From the NCBI RefSeq assembly GCF_900128995.1, contig NZ_FQUE01000001.1:496001-560000 (forward strand): a stretch of 64,000 nt of DNA, given 5' to 3'. Positions 45,751 to 54,567 of this stretch are shown piece by piece. The translations under genes and the position numbers were made by a program. Under the pieces are notes generated by a model. That model did not search any database and was not told where the DNA came from. It worked only from the letters and a program-made list of their open reading frames with translations. Origin of the DNA: Loktanella atrilutea. GTDB lineage: Bacteria; Pseudomonadota; Alphaproteobacteria; Rhodobacterales; Rhodobacteraceae. The first letter of the stretch is position 1. Every line of letters starts with the position of its first letter.

Positions 45751-46209
45751 TCAGACGGCGGCGGAGGCCATCTCGATCCCGTCGGCATAGATGATGTGCT
45801 GGGCGTCGAAGGTCAGGGTGTAGACCTGCATGTCCTGCAGGGCCTGCACCGCGAGGAATTCGCCGTCGACGAGGCGCGAGGCGGCGACGGTGGCGGCGGG
45901 GGCGCCGAAGAGCGCCTGTGCCCGCCAGTCGCGGATGTGGATCTGGGCGCCGGGCGGCACGATCATGTCGCGATCCGGGCGGGTGTGGCCGAGGGAGCCC
46001 GCCTTGATCCGGATGGGCGCGGTCCGCACGGTCCGCACGCTGACGGCGCGCAGGACCGCCATGCCGGTATCGCGGGTGATGACGCGGGCGCCGGGGGCCA
46101 GACGCTCGACCGAGACCTCTCCGTTCAGGGTCATGATGGTCGTGCCGGCGCAGACGCCGGATACCGCCGCGGCCGTGATCGTGTCGCGCGTTCTTGTCCC
46201 GGTCGTCAT
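45751..46209 (-). CDS. Small Hint-domain protein
   Basis: 152 residues. Hedgehog/intein (Hint) fold: GVCAGTTIMTLNGEVSVERLAPGARVITRDTGMAVLRAV carries the N-terminal block with a cysteine at the would-be splice position, and DMIVPPGAQIHIRDWRAQALFGAPAATVAASRLVDG the middle block. It lacks the calcium-binding repeats to which roseobacter Hint domains are often attached, and ends soon after HIIYADGIEMASA. No signal peptide. Whether it self-cleaves is unknown. It converges with the repair enzyme gene. Confidence 0.82.
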   Translation of the reverse strand: MTTGTRTRDTITAAAVSGVCAGTTIMTLNGEVSVERLAPGARVITRDTGMAVLRAVSVRTVRTAPIRIKAGSLGHTRPDRDMIVPPGAQIHIRDWRAQALFGAPAATVAASRLVDGEFLAVQALQDMQVYTLTFDAQHIIYADGIEMASAAV

Positions 46210-46381
46210 GGCGTCTTCCCGCTCTTGCTGTTGTCAAGTTTCAGGTCTGGATCGGAACTAAGGCGAAAACGTGGCGGGCTGCCGCCTTTTTTGGGACTGC
46301 GATTTTCCCTCGCATCCGTCTGTGACCTTTGATAGACACCGCGCAAAGCCGGGGGTGGGTCAATCCGCCCCCGTTTCACAT

Positions 46382-46465
46382 GCGGGTGTGGCGGAATGGT
46401 AGACGCACCAGATTTAGGTTCTGGCGCCGCAAGGCGTGGGGGTTCGAGTCCCTTCACCCGCACCA
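46382..46465 (+). tRNA. tRNA-Leu (anticodon UAG)
   Basis: 84 bases with encoded CCA. Acceptor stem GCGGGTG/CACCCGC, discriminator A, anticodon stem CCAGA/TCTGG with loop TTTAGGT giving anticodon TAG at 46415-46417, a long variable arm (CGCCGCAAGGCG) and T-loop GGTTCGAGTCC. The class II shape and anticodon fix leucine. The trigger factor gene begins only 26 bases after the CCA, so the two are very likely co-transcribed and separated by tRNA processing. Confidence 0.97.
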
Positions 46466-46491
46466 AGGTTGAGTAGAAAGAAGGAAAGCCC

Positions 46492-47826
46492 ATGCAGGTC
46501 AAAGAGACCCTGAACGACGGCCTCAAGCGCGGATACACCATCACGGTGACGGCGGCGGAACTTGACGACAAGGTTGTCGGCAAGCTGAAGGAAGCGCAGC
46601 CCGACGTCGAGATGAAGGGCTTTCGCAAGGGCAAGGTCCCGATGGCCATGATGCGCAAGCAGTTCGGCCCGCGCCTGATGGGCGACGCGATGCAGGAGGC
46701 CATCGACGGCGCGATGAACGAGCATCTGACGACATCCGGCGACCGCCCGGCGGCGCAGCCCGAGATGAAGATGTCGAACCCCGACTGGAAAGAGGGCGAG
46801 GACGTCGTCGTCGACGTGACCTACGAAAAGCTGCCCGACGTGCCGGAGACCGACCTGAGCAAGGTGAAGCTGGAGCGTCTGGTCGTGAAGGCCGACGATG
46901 CGGCCGTCGAAGAAGCGCTGAAGAACCTGTCGGAAAGCCCGCAGGCCGTGTCCTACGACGCCAAGAAGGGTGCCGCAAAGGATGGCGATCAGGTGCTGAT
47001 CGACTTCGTCGGCAAGATCGACGGCGAGCCCTTCGACGGCGGTGCCGGCGAGGACTATCCGCTGGTGCTGGGGTCCAACAGCTTCATCCCCGGGTTCGAG
47101 GATCAGCTGCTGAAAGCCAAGGCCGGCGAGGAGAAGGCCGTGACGGTCAGCTTCCCCGAGGACTATCAGGCGCCGCATCTGGCCGGCAAGGAAGCCGTGT
47201 TCGACGTGACGGTGAAGGAAGTGCGTGCGTCGAAGGCGCCCGAGATCGATGACGAGCTGGCCAAGAAGTTCGGCGCCGAGGATCTGGAGGCCCTGAAGGG
47301 TCAGATCCGCGAGCGGCTGGAGGCCGAGTACAGCGGTGCGTCCCGCGCGATCGCCAAGCGCAAGCTGCTGGACGAGCTGGACACGCTGGTCGACTTCGAC
47401 CTGCCCGCGTCGCTGGTCGAGGCGGAGGCCAACCAGATCGCGCACCAGCTGTGGCACGAGGAGAACCCCGACCATCAGGGCCACGACCACCCCGAGATCA
47501 ACCCCACGGACGAGCACAAGTCGCTGGCCAAGCGCCGGGTGAAGCTGGGCCTGCTGCTGGCCGACATCGGCCAGAAGGCCGAGGTGAAGGTCACGGATCA
47601 GGAAATGACACAGGCCGTGATGAACCAGGCGCGGCAGTATCCGGGGCAGGAACGCCAGTTCTTTGAATTCGTGCAGCAGAACGCGCAGTTCCGCCAGCAG
47701 CTGCAGGCGCCGCTGTTCGAGGACAAGGTCGTCGACCACATCTTCGACAAGGCGACCGTGACCGAGAAGGAGGTCAGCAAGGAAGACTTGCAGGCCGCCG
47801 TGGAAGCGCTGGAAAACGAAGACTGA
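46492..47826 (+). CDS. tig: Trigger factor, ribosome-associated chaperone
   Basis: 444 residues. The N-terminal ribosome-binding domain has [17 protein letters not shown]. The FKBP-type prolyl isomerase domain spans about residues 155-240 ([39 protein letters not shown]), and the C-terminal helical chaperone domain runs to EALENED. A His-rich stretch ([14 protein letters not shown]) lies in the C-domain. AAGGAAAG precedes the ATG. It is directly behind tRNA-Leu and is followed by a strong terminator. Confidence 0.97.
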   Translation: MQVKETLNDGLKRGYTITVTAAELDDKVVGKLKEAQPDVEMKGFRKGKVPMAMMRKQFGPRLMGDAMQEAIDGAMNEHLTTSGDRPAAQPEMKMSNPDWKEGEDVVVDVTYEKLPDVPETDLSKVKLERLVVKADDAAVEEALKNLSESPQAVSYDAKKGAAKDGDQVLIDFVGKIDGEPFDGGAGEDYPLVLGSNSFIPGFEDQLLKAKAGEEKAVTVSFPEDYQAPHLAGKEAVFDVTVKEVRASKAPEIDDELAKKFGAEDLEALKGQIRERLEAEYSGASRAIAKRKLLDELDTLVDFDLPASLVEAEANQIAHQLWHEENPDHQGHDHPEINPTDEHKSLAKRRVKLGLLLADIGQKAEVKVTDQEMTQAVMNQARQYPGQERQFFEFVQQNAQFRQQLQAPLFEDKVVDHIFDKATVTEKEVSKEDLQAAVEALENED

Positions 47827-47855
47827 TCGTCGGTCCCGACGACGGGGCAAAGTTG

Positions 47856-47885
47856 AAACGGCACCCCGGATCGGGGTGCCGTTTT
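47856..47885 (+). terminator. Rho-independent terminator of tig
   Basis: 13-bp stem AAACGGCACCCCG / CGGGGTGCCGTTT with loop GAT, ending in TTTT. It starts 30 bases after the tig stop. Confidence 0.93.
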
Positions 47886-47975
47886 GCGTTGTGCCCTTGC
47901 GGTTCGCGGGCCGCGGCGCGATAGTCGACGCCAGCGCGGATGCGTTCTTTCGAACTTTTGAAGCGGGAAATTGCC

Positions 47976-48467
47976 ATGTCTGCGTGGTGTCGTCGGATTC
48001 TGACCCTTTGCCTTGCCGCGCTTGCCGTGGGGGCGGGTGACGCCGCACTGGCCTGTCCAAATCCGGATCTGGGCGGGGGCAGCATCCTGTCCAGCAACGG
48101 GGCGTCCCTGCGTCTGGGGCAAAGCCGCAGGGTCTTTGCCGGCGGTGCGGGATCGCTGGACGGGTGCACCTATCTGGGCCTGCCGGAGGTTCCCGTCGCG
48201 CGGTTCAACGATGCCCCGGCCCTTGTGGCGGAGCTGGGCGGCATGCTGGGACTGGGGATGGAGATCGGGGTGTTCAGCAGTTGCGCCACGGCGCTGCTGG
48301 TGCAGACCGAGGATGAAAGCTGGTATTTCAATGATGACGGGCAGGGTCCGGGGCGGCCGCGGATGCTGCTGTCGCGGCCCGGCAACGGCACATTGTCGGT
48401 CTGGATCGGGACCGAGGACGGTCAGCCGTGCCGGGCGCGCGTGACGCTGACCACGCTGATGCGATAA
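47976..48467 (+). CDS. Small secreted protein with PPC-like domain
   Basis: 163 residues from the ATG at 47976, which begins the signal peptide (MSAWCRRILTLCLAALAVGAGDAALA); an ATG at 47940 in the same frame would put 12 residues in front of it. The mature part has five cysteines and the blocks GMEIGVFSSCATALLVQTEDESWYFNDDG and PGNGTLSVWIGTEDGQPCRARVTL, like the pre-peptidase C-terminal type beta domains secreted by related bacteria. No enzymatic motif is visible. A two-way hairpin separates it from cpdB. Confidence 0.75.
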   Translation: MSAWCRRILTLCLAALAVGAGDAALACPNPDLGGGSILSSNGASLRLGQSRRVFAGGAGSLDGCTYLGLPEVPVARFNDAPALVAELGGMLGLGMEIGVFSSCATALLVQTEDESWYFNDDGQGPGRPRMLLSRPGNGTLSVWIGTEDGQPCRARVTLTTLMR

Positions 48468-48472
48468 TGGGA

Positions 48473-48492
48473 GGGCGCCCCGAAGGGCGCCC
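48473..48492. terminator. Self-complementary hairpin between convergent genes
   Basis: Two copies of GGGCGCCC around a CGAA loop (a GNRA-like tetraloop flanked by an 8-bp GC stem), six bases after the secreted-protein stop and 11 before the cpdB stop. Confidence 0.75.
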
Positions 48493-48503
48493 CGTGTGGA
48501 TGG

Positions 48504-50462
48504 CTAGAGGATCATGCGGTAGACGGCGAAGCCTTCGGGGGATTCGCCGGCGGGTTCGAGGGTGACGCTCTCGATGGTCTCGGCGTATTGCGCGGCATTC
48601 GGCCCCGTCTCGAACAGGGCGGTGGTGCCGGGCATCGGCGCGAAGGACCAGTTGGCGTCGGCGTTGGGGCTGATCGTGCCTTCCTCGACGATGTAACGCA
48701 CGAGGACGTCGCGGTTGGTGTCCGGCCCCTCGAAGACGATCGTGCTGCCGTCGGCGCCCGGGAAGGTGCCGCCGCCGCCGGCGCGGTAGTTGTTGGTGGC
48801 GACGATGAACTCTGCCGCCGGGTCAATGGGTTGCCCGTCGAACTTCAGGTCGGTGATGCGATTGGCATCCGCCGCCGCGACGTTGCCGTCTCCGTCGTAT
48901 TTCGACGGCTGCGACAGGTCGATCCGGTAGGTCACTCCGTCGATCACGTCGAAGTTGTAGCTGGGAAAGTCGGGGTTCAGCAGGGGCGCGTCCTGCGCGC
49001 CCGCCTCGATCTGGTTGAACATGCCGGCGGAGCGTTCCAGCCAGTCCTTGACCTGCGCACCGGTGATCTTCACCGCGCGGACGGTATTGGGATAGAGGTA
49101 GAGGTCGGCCACGTTCTTGATCGCCACGTCGCCCTTGGGCACATCGGTGTAGTAGTCCGGGCCGCCACGGCCGCCGGCCTTGAAGGGGGCGGCGGCGGAG
49201 AGGACGGGAAGTCCTTCGTTTTCAGTGCCCTGCATCATCTGCTTGATGTACCACGTCTGGGCGTTCGACACGATCTGGACCGAAGGATCATCGGCCACCA
49301 GCGCGAAGTAGCTGTAGAGCGGCGCATCGGTCTGGCCCACGGCGCGGCGGACGTAGTCGAGCGTGGCCTCATGCTCTTTCTGCGCGGCGTCGAGCACCTT
49401 CTGGTCGCTTTCGACCAGCGGGGTGACGCTGCGATCCTCGTTGCGCTGCGAGATCGGCCGCGCTTCTGACGTGTGGCTGATGACGCGCCAGCCGTTGCCG
49501 TCGCGTTCCAGCAGCAGGTCGATCAGGCCCATGTGGCTGCCCCAGAAGCCGCCCATGACGGCGGGCTTGCCCGAGATGGTGCCGTTGGCGACATCGACAC
49601 CCGGAAAGCCGTCGTAGTCCGGCGACGGAAAGACGAGGTGGCTGTGGCCGGTCATCACCGCGTCGATCCCCTCGACCCCGGCGAGGGGGACGGAGGCGTT
49701 TTCCATCATGTCCTCCGCCTCTGCCGCGCCGATGCCGGAGTGGCTGAGGGCGACGATGATCTGCGCGCCTTCTTCCTTCATCTGCGGAACGTAGGCCTGC
49801 GCCGTCGCCACGATGTCGCGGGTCTGCACCTTGCCTTCGAGGTGCTGGCGGTCCCAATTCATGATCTGCGGCGGCACGAAGCCGATGATGCCGATCTTGA
49901 TGGGATGCTTTTCCCCCGCACCGTCAGTGAGTTCGCGGTCGAGGATGATGTAGGGCGGGATCAGCGTCTCGTCCTCTGTCGGGGTGGCGCCCATGGTCTT
50001 GACGACGTTGGCGCTGACCACCGGGTAGTTGGCCCCGGCAAGGGATTTGGCAAGGAAGTCGAGGCCGTAGTTGAACTCGTGGTTGCCCAGCGTCGAGGCG
50101 TCGAAGCCCAGCGTGTTCATCGCGGCGATGACCGGGTGCATGTCGCCGTCCTTCATCCCCCGTTCGTAGGCGATGTAGTCGCCCATCGGGTTGCCCTGCA
50201 GGAAATCGCCGTTGTCGAGCAGCAGCGCGTTCGTCGATTCGGCGCGGGTATTCTCGATGATCGTCGCGGTGCGGGCGAGGCCGACGGTGTCGACGGGCTT
50301 GTCGGCGTAATAGTCGTAGGGAAAGACGTGGACGTGCAGGTCGGTCGTTTCCATCAGGCGCAGGTGGACCTGGTTTGCCTGGGCGCGCGCCGAGAACGGG
50401 TGCAGCGCGATGAAACCGGCGGTGGAGGCCAGGAACGAACGGCGGGACAGGGTGAAGGCCAT
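48504..50462 (-). CDS. cpdB: 2',3'-cyclic-nucleotide 2'-phosphodiesterase / 3'-nucleotidase
   Basis: 652 residues. Periplasmic enzyme releasing nucleosides and phosphate from cyclic and 3'-nucleotides. The N-terminus SRRSFLASTAGFIALHPFSARA is a Tat signal, fitting export of a metal-loaded enzyme. Calcineurin-type metal motifs are TTDLHVHV (Asp41, His43), LLLDNGDFLQG, TLGNHEFNYG and MTGHSHLVF. The C-terminal 5'-nucleotidase domain has FIVATNNYRAGGGGTFPG for base stacking and substrate binding. No Pho box was identified. Monocistronic. Confidence 0.96.
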   Translation of the reverse strand: MAFTLSRRSFLASTAGFIALHPFSARAQANQVHLRLMETTDLHVHVFPYDYYADKPVDTVGLARTATIIENTRAESTNALLLDNGDFLQGNPMGDYIAYERGMKDGDMHPVIAAMNTLGFDASTLGNHEFNYGLDFLAKSLAGANYPVVSANVVKTMGATPTEDETLIPPYIILDRELTDGAGEKHPIKIGIIGFVPPQIMNWDRQHLEGKVQTRDIVATAQAYVPQMKEEGAQIIVALSHSGIGAAEAEDMMENASVPLAGVEGIDAVMTGHSHLVFPSPDYDGFPGVDVANGTISGKPAVMGGFWGSHMGLIDLLLERDGNGWRVISHTSEARPISQRNEDRSVTPLVESDQKVLDAAQKEHEATLDYVRRAVGQTDAPLYSYFALVADDPSVQIVSNAQTWYIKQMMQGTENEGLPVLSAAAPFKAGGRGGPDYYTDVPKGDVAIKNVADLYLYPNTVRAVKITGAQVKDWLERSAGMFNQIEAGAQDAPLLNPDFPSYNFDVIDGVTYRIDLSQPSKYDGDGNVAAADANRITDLKFDGQPIDPAAEFIVATNNYRAGGGGTFPGADGSTIVFEGPDTNRDVLVRYIVEEGTISPNADANWSFAPMPGTTALFETGPNAAQYAETIESVTLEPAGESPEGFAVYRMIL

Positions 50463-50594
50463 GCGGGCATCTCTTGTTCTGGAAGTGATGCCGGCAGTCT
50501 GCGGGGGATTCGCGACGGTGTCACGACAGTCCGGCCAAATCGCGCCGGAATTGGCCGAAAAACCGAACCTGTGTCGGGAAACCGGGCGGCGGGG

Positions 50595-51104
50595 TCAGTG
50601 GCGGGTGCCGCTGTGAACCGTGTGGGTCTGGCCGGGCAGGTCGGCGCCCTGGCCCTGCGTTGCGCGGGCAAAGCGCAGCAGAAAGGGCGACAGGTCCTGT
50701 GCGAGCGCGATGGCGGGCCAGGCTGCCTGTCCGGTGATGAGGATGGCGGAGAAGAGCATCGCTTCCTCTCGGTCGCCGGTGGTGGCCGCGGCGAGCATGT
50801 TGGCGAAGGCACATTCATCGCCGCCGAAGCACTGGCAGGGGACGCCGTGGCGCATCAGGGGACGGCGGGCGCAGGACAGCGTGAGGCGCATCAGGTCGTC
50901 GAAGAGGCCGCTGGCTGTGGCCGCGTCGTCCTGTCCCAGTGCCAGCGCCAGATCGCCCGCCATGCGCTGGCGGTTGGCGCCGCCGTCGCACCACATCCGC
51001 AGGAACATGATCGCGATCGCCTCGAGCCTTGGAAGTTCGTCCATCTGGCCGACGGGGGCGGCGCCGCGGGACACGGGGACGGAAAGGTTGGGGTGTGCGG
51101 TCAT
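50595..51104 (-). CDS. Conserved hypothetical protein with Cys-rich motif
   Basis: 169 residues, no signal peptide. Mostly helical: LPRLEAIAIMFLRMWCDGG and LFDDLMRLTLSCARRPLMRHG. The distinctive motif RHGVPCQCFGGDECAFANMLAAATTGDREEAMLFSAILI has CxC and a further cysteine that might bind a metal. I recall similar proteins in Rhodobacterales only as uncharacterised. It stands alone between cpdB and the SDR, all on the minus strand. Confidence 0.8.
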   Translation of the reverse strand: MTAHPNLSVPVSRGAAPVGQMDELPRLEAIAIMFLRMWCDGGANRQRMAGDLALALGQDDAATASGLFDDLMRLTLSCARRPLMRHGVPCQCFGGDECAFANMLAAATTGDREEAMLFSAILITGQAAWPAIALAQDLSPFLLRFARATQGQGADLPGQTHTVHSGTRH

Positions 51105-51218
51105 CGGTCGATCCTTCGGCGCTGTTACCTTGGATAAACCTTACCGTTTTTGTCGGGTTCGTCAATCCGCTTCCTGCGGATGCTGCCCGGCCGTTGCGGA
51201 CGACCGGGCGGGAGGGGG

Positions 51219-52280
51219 TCACGACCCCCGGTAGTCGTCACCGCCGAAGTCGCGGGGGATGGCGGTGCGCGCGTCCCTTTGCGGCAGGCGACGGCTGCGG
51301 TTCGCACGGGCGCCGGCCAGCCCGGCGGCGACACCGGCGGCCAGCGCCAGAAGCGGCAGGCCGAAGAACACGCCCTTGCGCGCACGGTCGGCGTCCACGA
51401 TCACGCCGCTGTCGGAGGCGCGGTCGCCGTAGGACCCCGCGGGACTGGTCGGGTAGTCGACGGGCTCGTAAAGGTTGCCCTGCTGCACGCCGGGGGCGGG
51501 GCGGTCCGACTTCTGCCCGGTGATGCCATCGCGGGACATGCGGTTGTCGAGGTAGTTCGGCACGAGGAACTGGCCGAAGACCAGCTTCAGCACCGAATTG
51601 CCGACGAAGAGTTCGCGGGCGTTCGTGTCGATGGCGCGCAACACGGCGTCGGCGGCGACCCGTGCTGTATAGACCGGCGGCGCCGGTTGCGGCTGCTGGG
51701 CCAGACGGCTGCGGGCCCAGTCGAATTGCGGCGTGTTCATCGCGGGGAGCTGGACGAGGGAGAGGTGGATCGGCGAATCCTCTGCGATCAGTTCCGAGCG
51801 GACCGAGGCGGTGAAGCCGTTGATTGCATGCTTGGCGGCGCAATAGGCGGATTGCAGCGGGACCGCGCGGTAGGACAGGCCGGAGCCGATGTTGACGATG
51901 TTGCCGCGGATCATGTGGCGCAGGGCGGCGCGGGTGCCGTTGACCTGACCCATCAGGGTGGTGCGGATGACCCGCTCGAAATCCTCGGCCGGGGTGTCCT
52001 TGAAGGCGGAAAAGCTGGTGGCCATGGCGCAGTTGACCCAGACGGTCGGGGTGCCGAGGCGGCCGACGAGATGGTCGGCGGCGGCATCGAGCTGGCCCGC
52101 GTCGCCGGCATCGGCGCCGTAGGTCGCGACGCCCATCTGTTCCAGTTCATCGAGGCGCATGCGGCCGCGTGCGACGACGCCGACGGCATAGCCACGGTCC
52201 AGCAGGGCATCGACGGTGGCGCGGCCGACGCCGGCGCTGCCGCCGATGATGATGGCGACCTTGTTATCGTATGAGGGCAT
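51219..52280 (-). CDS. SDR-family oxidoreductase with C-terminal membrane anchor
   Basis: 353 residues. The classical short-chain dehydrogenase N-terminus IIIGGSAGVGRATVDALLDRG binds NAD(P), VNCAMATSFS is the Asn-Ala loop, and YCAAK holds the catalytic Tyr and Lys. After about residue 250 it leaves the SDR fold: a polar linker, then one hydrophobic helix (GVFFGLPLLALAAGVAAGLAGA) and a basic tail, so it is tail-anchored. The start at 52280 follows GGAG. The substrate is unknown. Confidence 0.88.
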   Translation of the reverse strand: MPSYDNKVAIIIGGSAGVGRATVDALLDRGYAVGVVARGRMRLDELEQMGVATYGADAGDAGQLDAAADHLVGRLGTPTVWVNCAMATSFSAFKDTPAEDFERVIRTTLMGQVNGTRAALRHMIRGNIVNIGSGLSYRAVPLQSAYCAAKHAINGFTASVRSELIAEDSPIHLSLVQLPAMNTPQFDWARSRLAQQPQPAPPVYTARVAADAVLRAIDTNARELFVGNSVLKLVFGQFLVPNYLDNRMSRDGITGQKSDRPAPGVQQGNLYEPVDYPTSPAGSYGDRASDSGVIVDADRARKGVFFGLPLLALAAGVAAGLAGARANRSRRLPQRDARTAIPRDFGGDDYRGS

Positions 52281-52348
52281 GGTGAAACTCCTTTGGCAGA
52301 CAATGCCGCAGGGGTCGGTTTGGTTCATTCGGACGGGCCGCAAACGCA

Positions 52349-52376
52349 AAAGGCCGCACCCGGAGGCGCGGCCTTT
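52349..52376 (-). terminator. Terminator of the rpsF-rpsR-rplI operon
   Basis: Minus-strand hairpin AAAGGCCGC / GCGGCCTTT with a 10-base loop, continuing into TTTTGCG, 22 bases after the rplI stop and before the SDR start. Confidence 0.85.
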
Positions 52377-52398
52377 CGTGTCGGTCGAGCGGTGAGGC

Positions 52399-52998
52399 TC
52401 AGGCTTCGTCGGCGCGACGCTGTTGCGCGTCGTCGTCGTTGCCGGCGCCGCCCAGATCGTCGAACAGTTCCTGGATCTCGAACTCTGCTGCGGCTTCTTC
52501 TTCCGCGGCCAGTTCCTGGATCGACTTGCCGGCGGCCTGAAGCTCTGCCTCTTCCTTGGAGCGGGCGACGTTCAGGGTGATCGTCGCCTCGACCTCGGGG
52601 TGGAGGTTCAGGCTGACGTCGTGCAGGCCCAGTTCCTTGATCGGACCACGCAGGACGACGTTGTTGCGGTCGATGGTGTAGCCATCGGCGGCCGCGGCCT
52701 CTGCCACGTCACGGGGCGTGACGGAGCCGTAGAGCGAGCCTGCGTCGGAGGCGGAGCGAATCACGACGAAGGTCGCGCCGTCGATCTTTTCGGCCTCGGC
52801 CTTTGCGGCGTCGCGGGTTTCCGCGTTGCGGGCTTCAAGGGCCGATTTCTCGGCTTCGAAGCGGGCGAGGTTGGCGGCATTGACGCGCAGCGCCTTGCCC
52901 TGCGGCAGCAGGAAGTTGCGCGCGTAGCCTTCCTTGACGGAGACGACTTCGCCCATCTGACCCAGCTTGGCCACACGTTCCAGAAGAATGATTTGCAT
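52399..52998 (-). CDS. rplI: 50S ribosomal protein bL9
   Basis: 199 residues, about 50 longer than E. coli bL9. The N-domain [36 protein letters not shown] binds 23S rRNA, and the C-domain has [14 protein letters not shown]. The extra C-terminal tail ([27 protein letters not shown]) is acidic, a feature I associate with related alphaproteobacteria. Last gene of rpsF-rpsR-rplI, 12 bases after rpsR. Confidence 0.97.
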   Translation of the reverse strand: MQIILLERVAKLGQMGEVVSVKEGYARNFLLPQGKALRVNAANLARFEAEKSALEARNAETRDAAKAEAEKIDGATFVVIRSASDAGSLYGSVTPRDVAEAAAADGYTIDRNNVVLRGPIKELGLHDVSLNLHPEVEATITLNVARSKEEAELQAAGKSIQELAAEEEAAAEFEIQELFDDLGGAGNDDDAQQRRADEA

Positions 52999-53010
52999 GG
53001 TGTTTGCTCC

Positions 53011-53238
53011 TTACTTCACAGCGTAGGGCAGCAGGGCCAGGAACCGGGCGCGCTTGATCGCCTGAGCGAGCTTGCGCTGGTTCTTGGAGCCGACGGCGGT
53101 GATACGGGCGGGCACGATCTTGCCGCGCTCGGAGATGTAGCGCTGCAGGGTGCGGGTGTCCTTGTAGTCGATCGCGGGGGCATTTTCACCCTCGAACGGA
53201 TCGGACTTGCGACGGCGGAAAAACGGTTTGGTTGCCAT
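53011..53238 (-). CDS. rpsR: 30S ribosomal protein bS18
   Basis: 75 residues, basic, with the signature [48 protein letters not shown]. Pairs with bS6 on the 30S platform. It is 24 bases after rpsF and 12 before rplI, the standard order. Confidence 0.98.
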   Translation of the reverse strand: MATKPFFRRRKSDPFEGENAPAIDYKDTRTLQRYISERGKIVPARITAVGSKNQRKLAQAIKRARFLALLPYAVK

Positions 53239-53262
53239 GATTTACGGTCCTTTCCTGATCTA

Positions 53263-53616
53263 TCAGCGGCGCTCGCGACGGGTGTCGCGTTCATCGCGTT
53301 TCTGCATCTGCACGGAGGGCAGTTCGGCGTGTTCGTCGACCTTGATGGTCAGGACGCGCATCACGTCTTCATGCAGGCGCATCAGGCGTTCCATTTCCTG
53401 CACGGCCGCCGCGGGGGCATCCGAACGCAGGAAGGCATAGTGGCCCTTGCGGTTCTTGTTGATCTTGTAGGCCATCGTCTTGACGCCCCAGTATTCACTG
53501 TCGACCAGCTTGCCGTCGTTGTCGGCCAGCACGGTGCCGAAGTGTTCGATCAGCGCTTCGGCCTGCGTGTTGGACAGGTCCTGACGCGCGATCATCACAT
53601 GCTCGTAAAGCGGCAT
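53263..53616 (-). CDS. rpsF: 30S ribosomal protein bS6
   Basis: 117 residues. MPLYEHVMIARQDLSNTQAEALIEHF, VKTMAYKINKNRKGHYAFLRSDAP and the Arg/Lys-rich C-terminus (KRDERDTRRERR) mark bS6. First gene of the three-gene operon. The start at 53616 has AAGGAA upstream. A strong promoter and a possible autoregulatory leader lie within the 270 bases before it. Confidence 0.98.
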   Translation of the reverse strand: MPLYEHVMIARQDLSNTQAEALIEHFGTVLADNDGKLVDSEYWGVKTMAYKINKNRKGHYAFLRSDAPAAAVQEMERLMRLHEDVMRVLTIKVDEHAELPSVQMQKRDERDTRRERR

Positions 53617-53667
53617 GGCATTCCTTTTCATATGTTCGACGCATTTCATAGGGAGGGGATCATCAGG

Positions 53668-53752
53668 CTTCCGCACCCCACCCACGAGAGACTGCGCAGT
53701 TAACGTCATCGCGGAAGTGGGCCGCTTATACACAGGTCCCGGTGGCGCGCAA
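53668..53752 (-). promoter_or_regulatory. rpsF promoter and stem-containing leader
   Basis: Promoter TTGCGC (53752-53747) and TATAAG (53730-53725) with a 16-base spacer, starting transcription near 53718. Downstream, CTTCCGC (53717-53711) and its complement GCGGAAG (53674-53668) would close a long leader stem around 36 bases. The bS6:bS18 complex represses its own operon through a leader RNA in several bacteria. A matching core here is inferred, not shown. Confidence 0.5.
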
Positions 53753-53886
53753 CCCACGGCGTGGCGGTGGCGGCGGGGCCGGGCAGGGCGCTGCCCGACA
53801 ATGCCATGGCGGTGCCCGGTTTTTGCCCCGATCGCGGTGTCAGCATGGCGCCATGTCGCCGATTTTGCGCAGGAAAGGCCAGCCCC

Positions 53887-54468
53887 ATGACCGAAATCCC
53901 CGACCGTCCGAAGGACAGGCACGTCAGGCCGGCCCGCGTCACGCCGGCCCCGCGCGGGCGTGCGGGATACCGGGTGGAGGAGACCTATTGGGGCTACCGG
54001 ATCGTCCCGGGGACCGGGCCGCGGCCGGGACTGGTCGTGCAGCAGGCCCTGGCGATGGTGGCGGGTGCGGCCTGTGTGGCGGCCGCGGTCACGTTGCTGA
54101 GCGCGGGGTTCGGCGCGGGTGTGATGCTGCGGCTGCCGTTGATCGCGGTCGCGCTGGCCGCGGGCGGTCTGCTGATGTGGTACGCCAGCCGCGGCAGCGT
54201 GGTGCAGATCGAGATCGATACGCTGCAGGCGGAGGTTCGCGCCGTGGTCACGAACCGGACCGGCAGGGCAACGGTCATGGGGCGCCATGGCTTCGACAGC
54301 ATCGGCAGCGTCTTCATCCTGCGGCCCGCCGCGGGCCAGCCGACGCTGACCCTGCGGTACCGCCGGACGGCACGGCAGCTGCACGTCGCGACCGGGCCGG
54401 AGGACGATCTGGTCCGGCTGCGCGACCGTCTGGGCCGCGACCTGATCCTGAACCGCAGCGACGCCTGA
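53887..54468 (+). CDS. Two-helix membrane protein of unknown function
   Basis: 193 residues. The N-terminus (about 1-50) is basic and soluble. Two hydrophobic segments (ALAMVAGAACVAAAVTLLSAGFG and LIAVALAAGGLLMWYAS) lie close together as a hairpin, and the C-terminus (about residues 100-193) is soluble with strands RGSVVQIEIDTLQAEVRAVVTN, SIGSVFILRP and LTLRYRRTARQLHVATG, PH-like in rhythm. Divergent from the ribosomal operon. I do not recognise the family. Confidence 0.8.
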   Translation: MTEIPDRPKDRHVRPARVTPAPRGRAGYRVEETYWGYRIVPGTGPRPGLVVQQALAMVAGAACVAAAVTLLSAGFGAGVMLRLPLIAVALAAGGLLMWYASRGSVVQIEIDTLQAEVRAVVTNRTGRATVMGRHGFDSIGSVFILRPAAGQPTLTLRYRRTARQLHVATGPEDDLVRLRDRLGRDLILNRSDA

Positions 54469-54567
54469 GGCGGGCGAACACAACCTGTTCAAATTTGCCG
54501 GGTTGTGACGCGGGGTTGCCGGCGTCACATCGGGGTCAGACACACCCCTGACCGGAGACCCGATACA

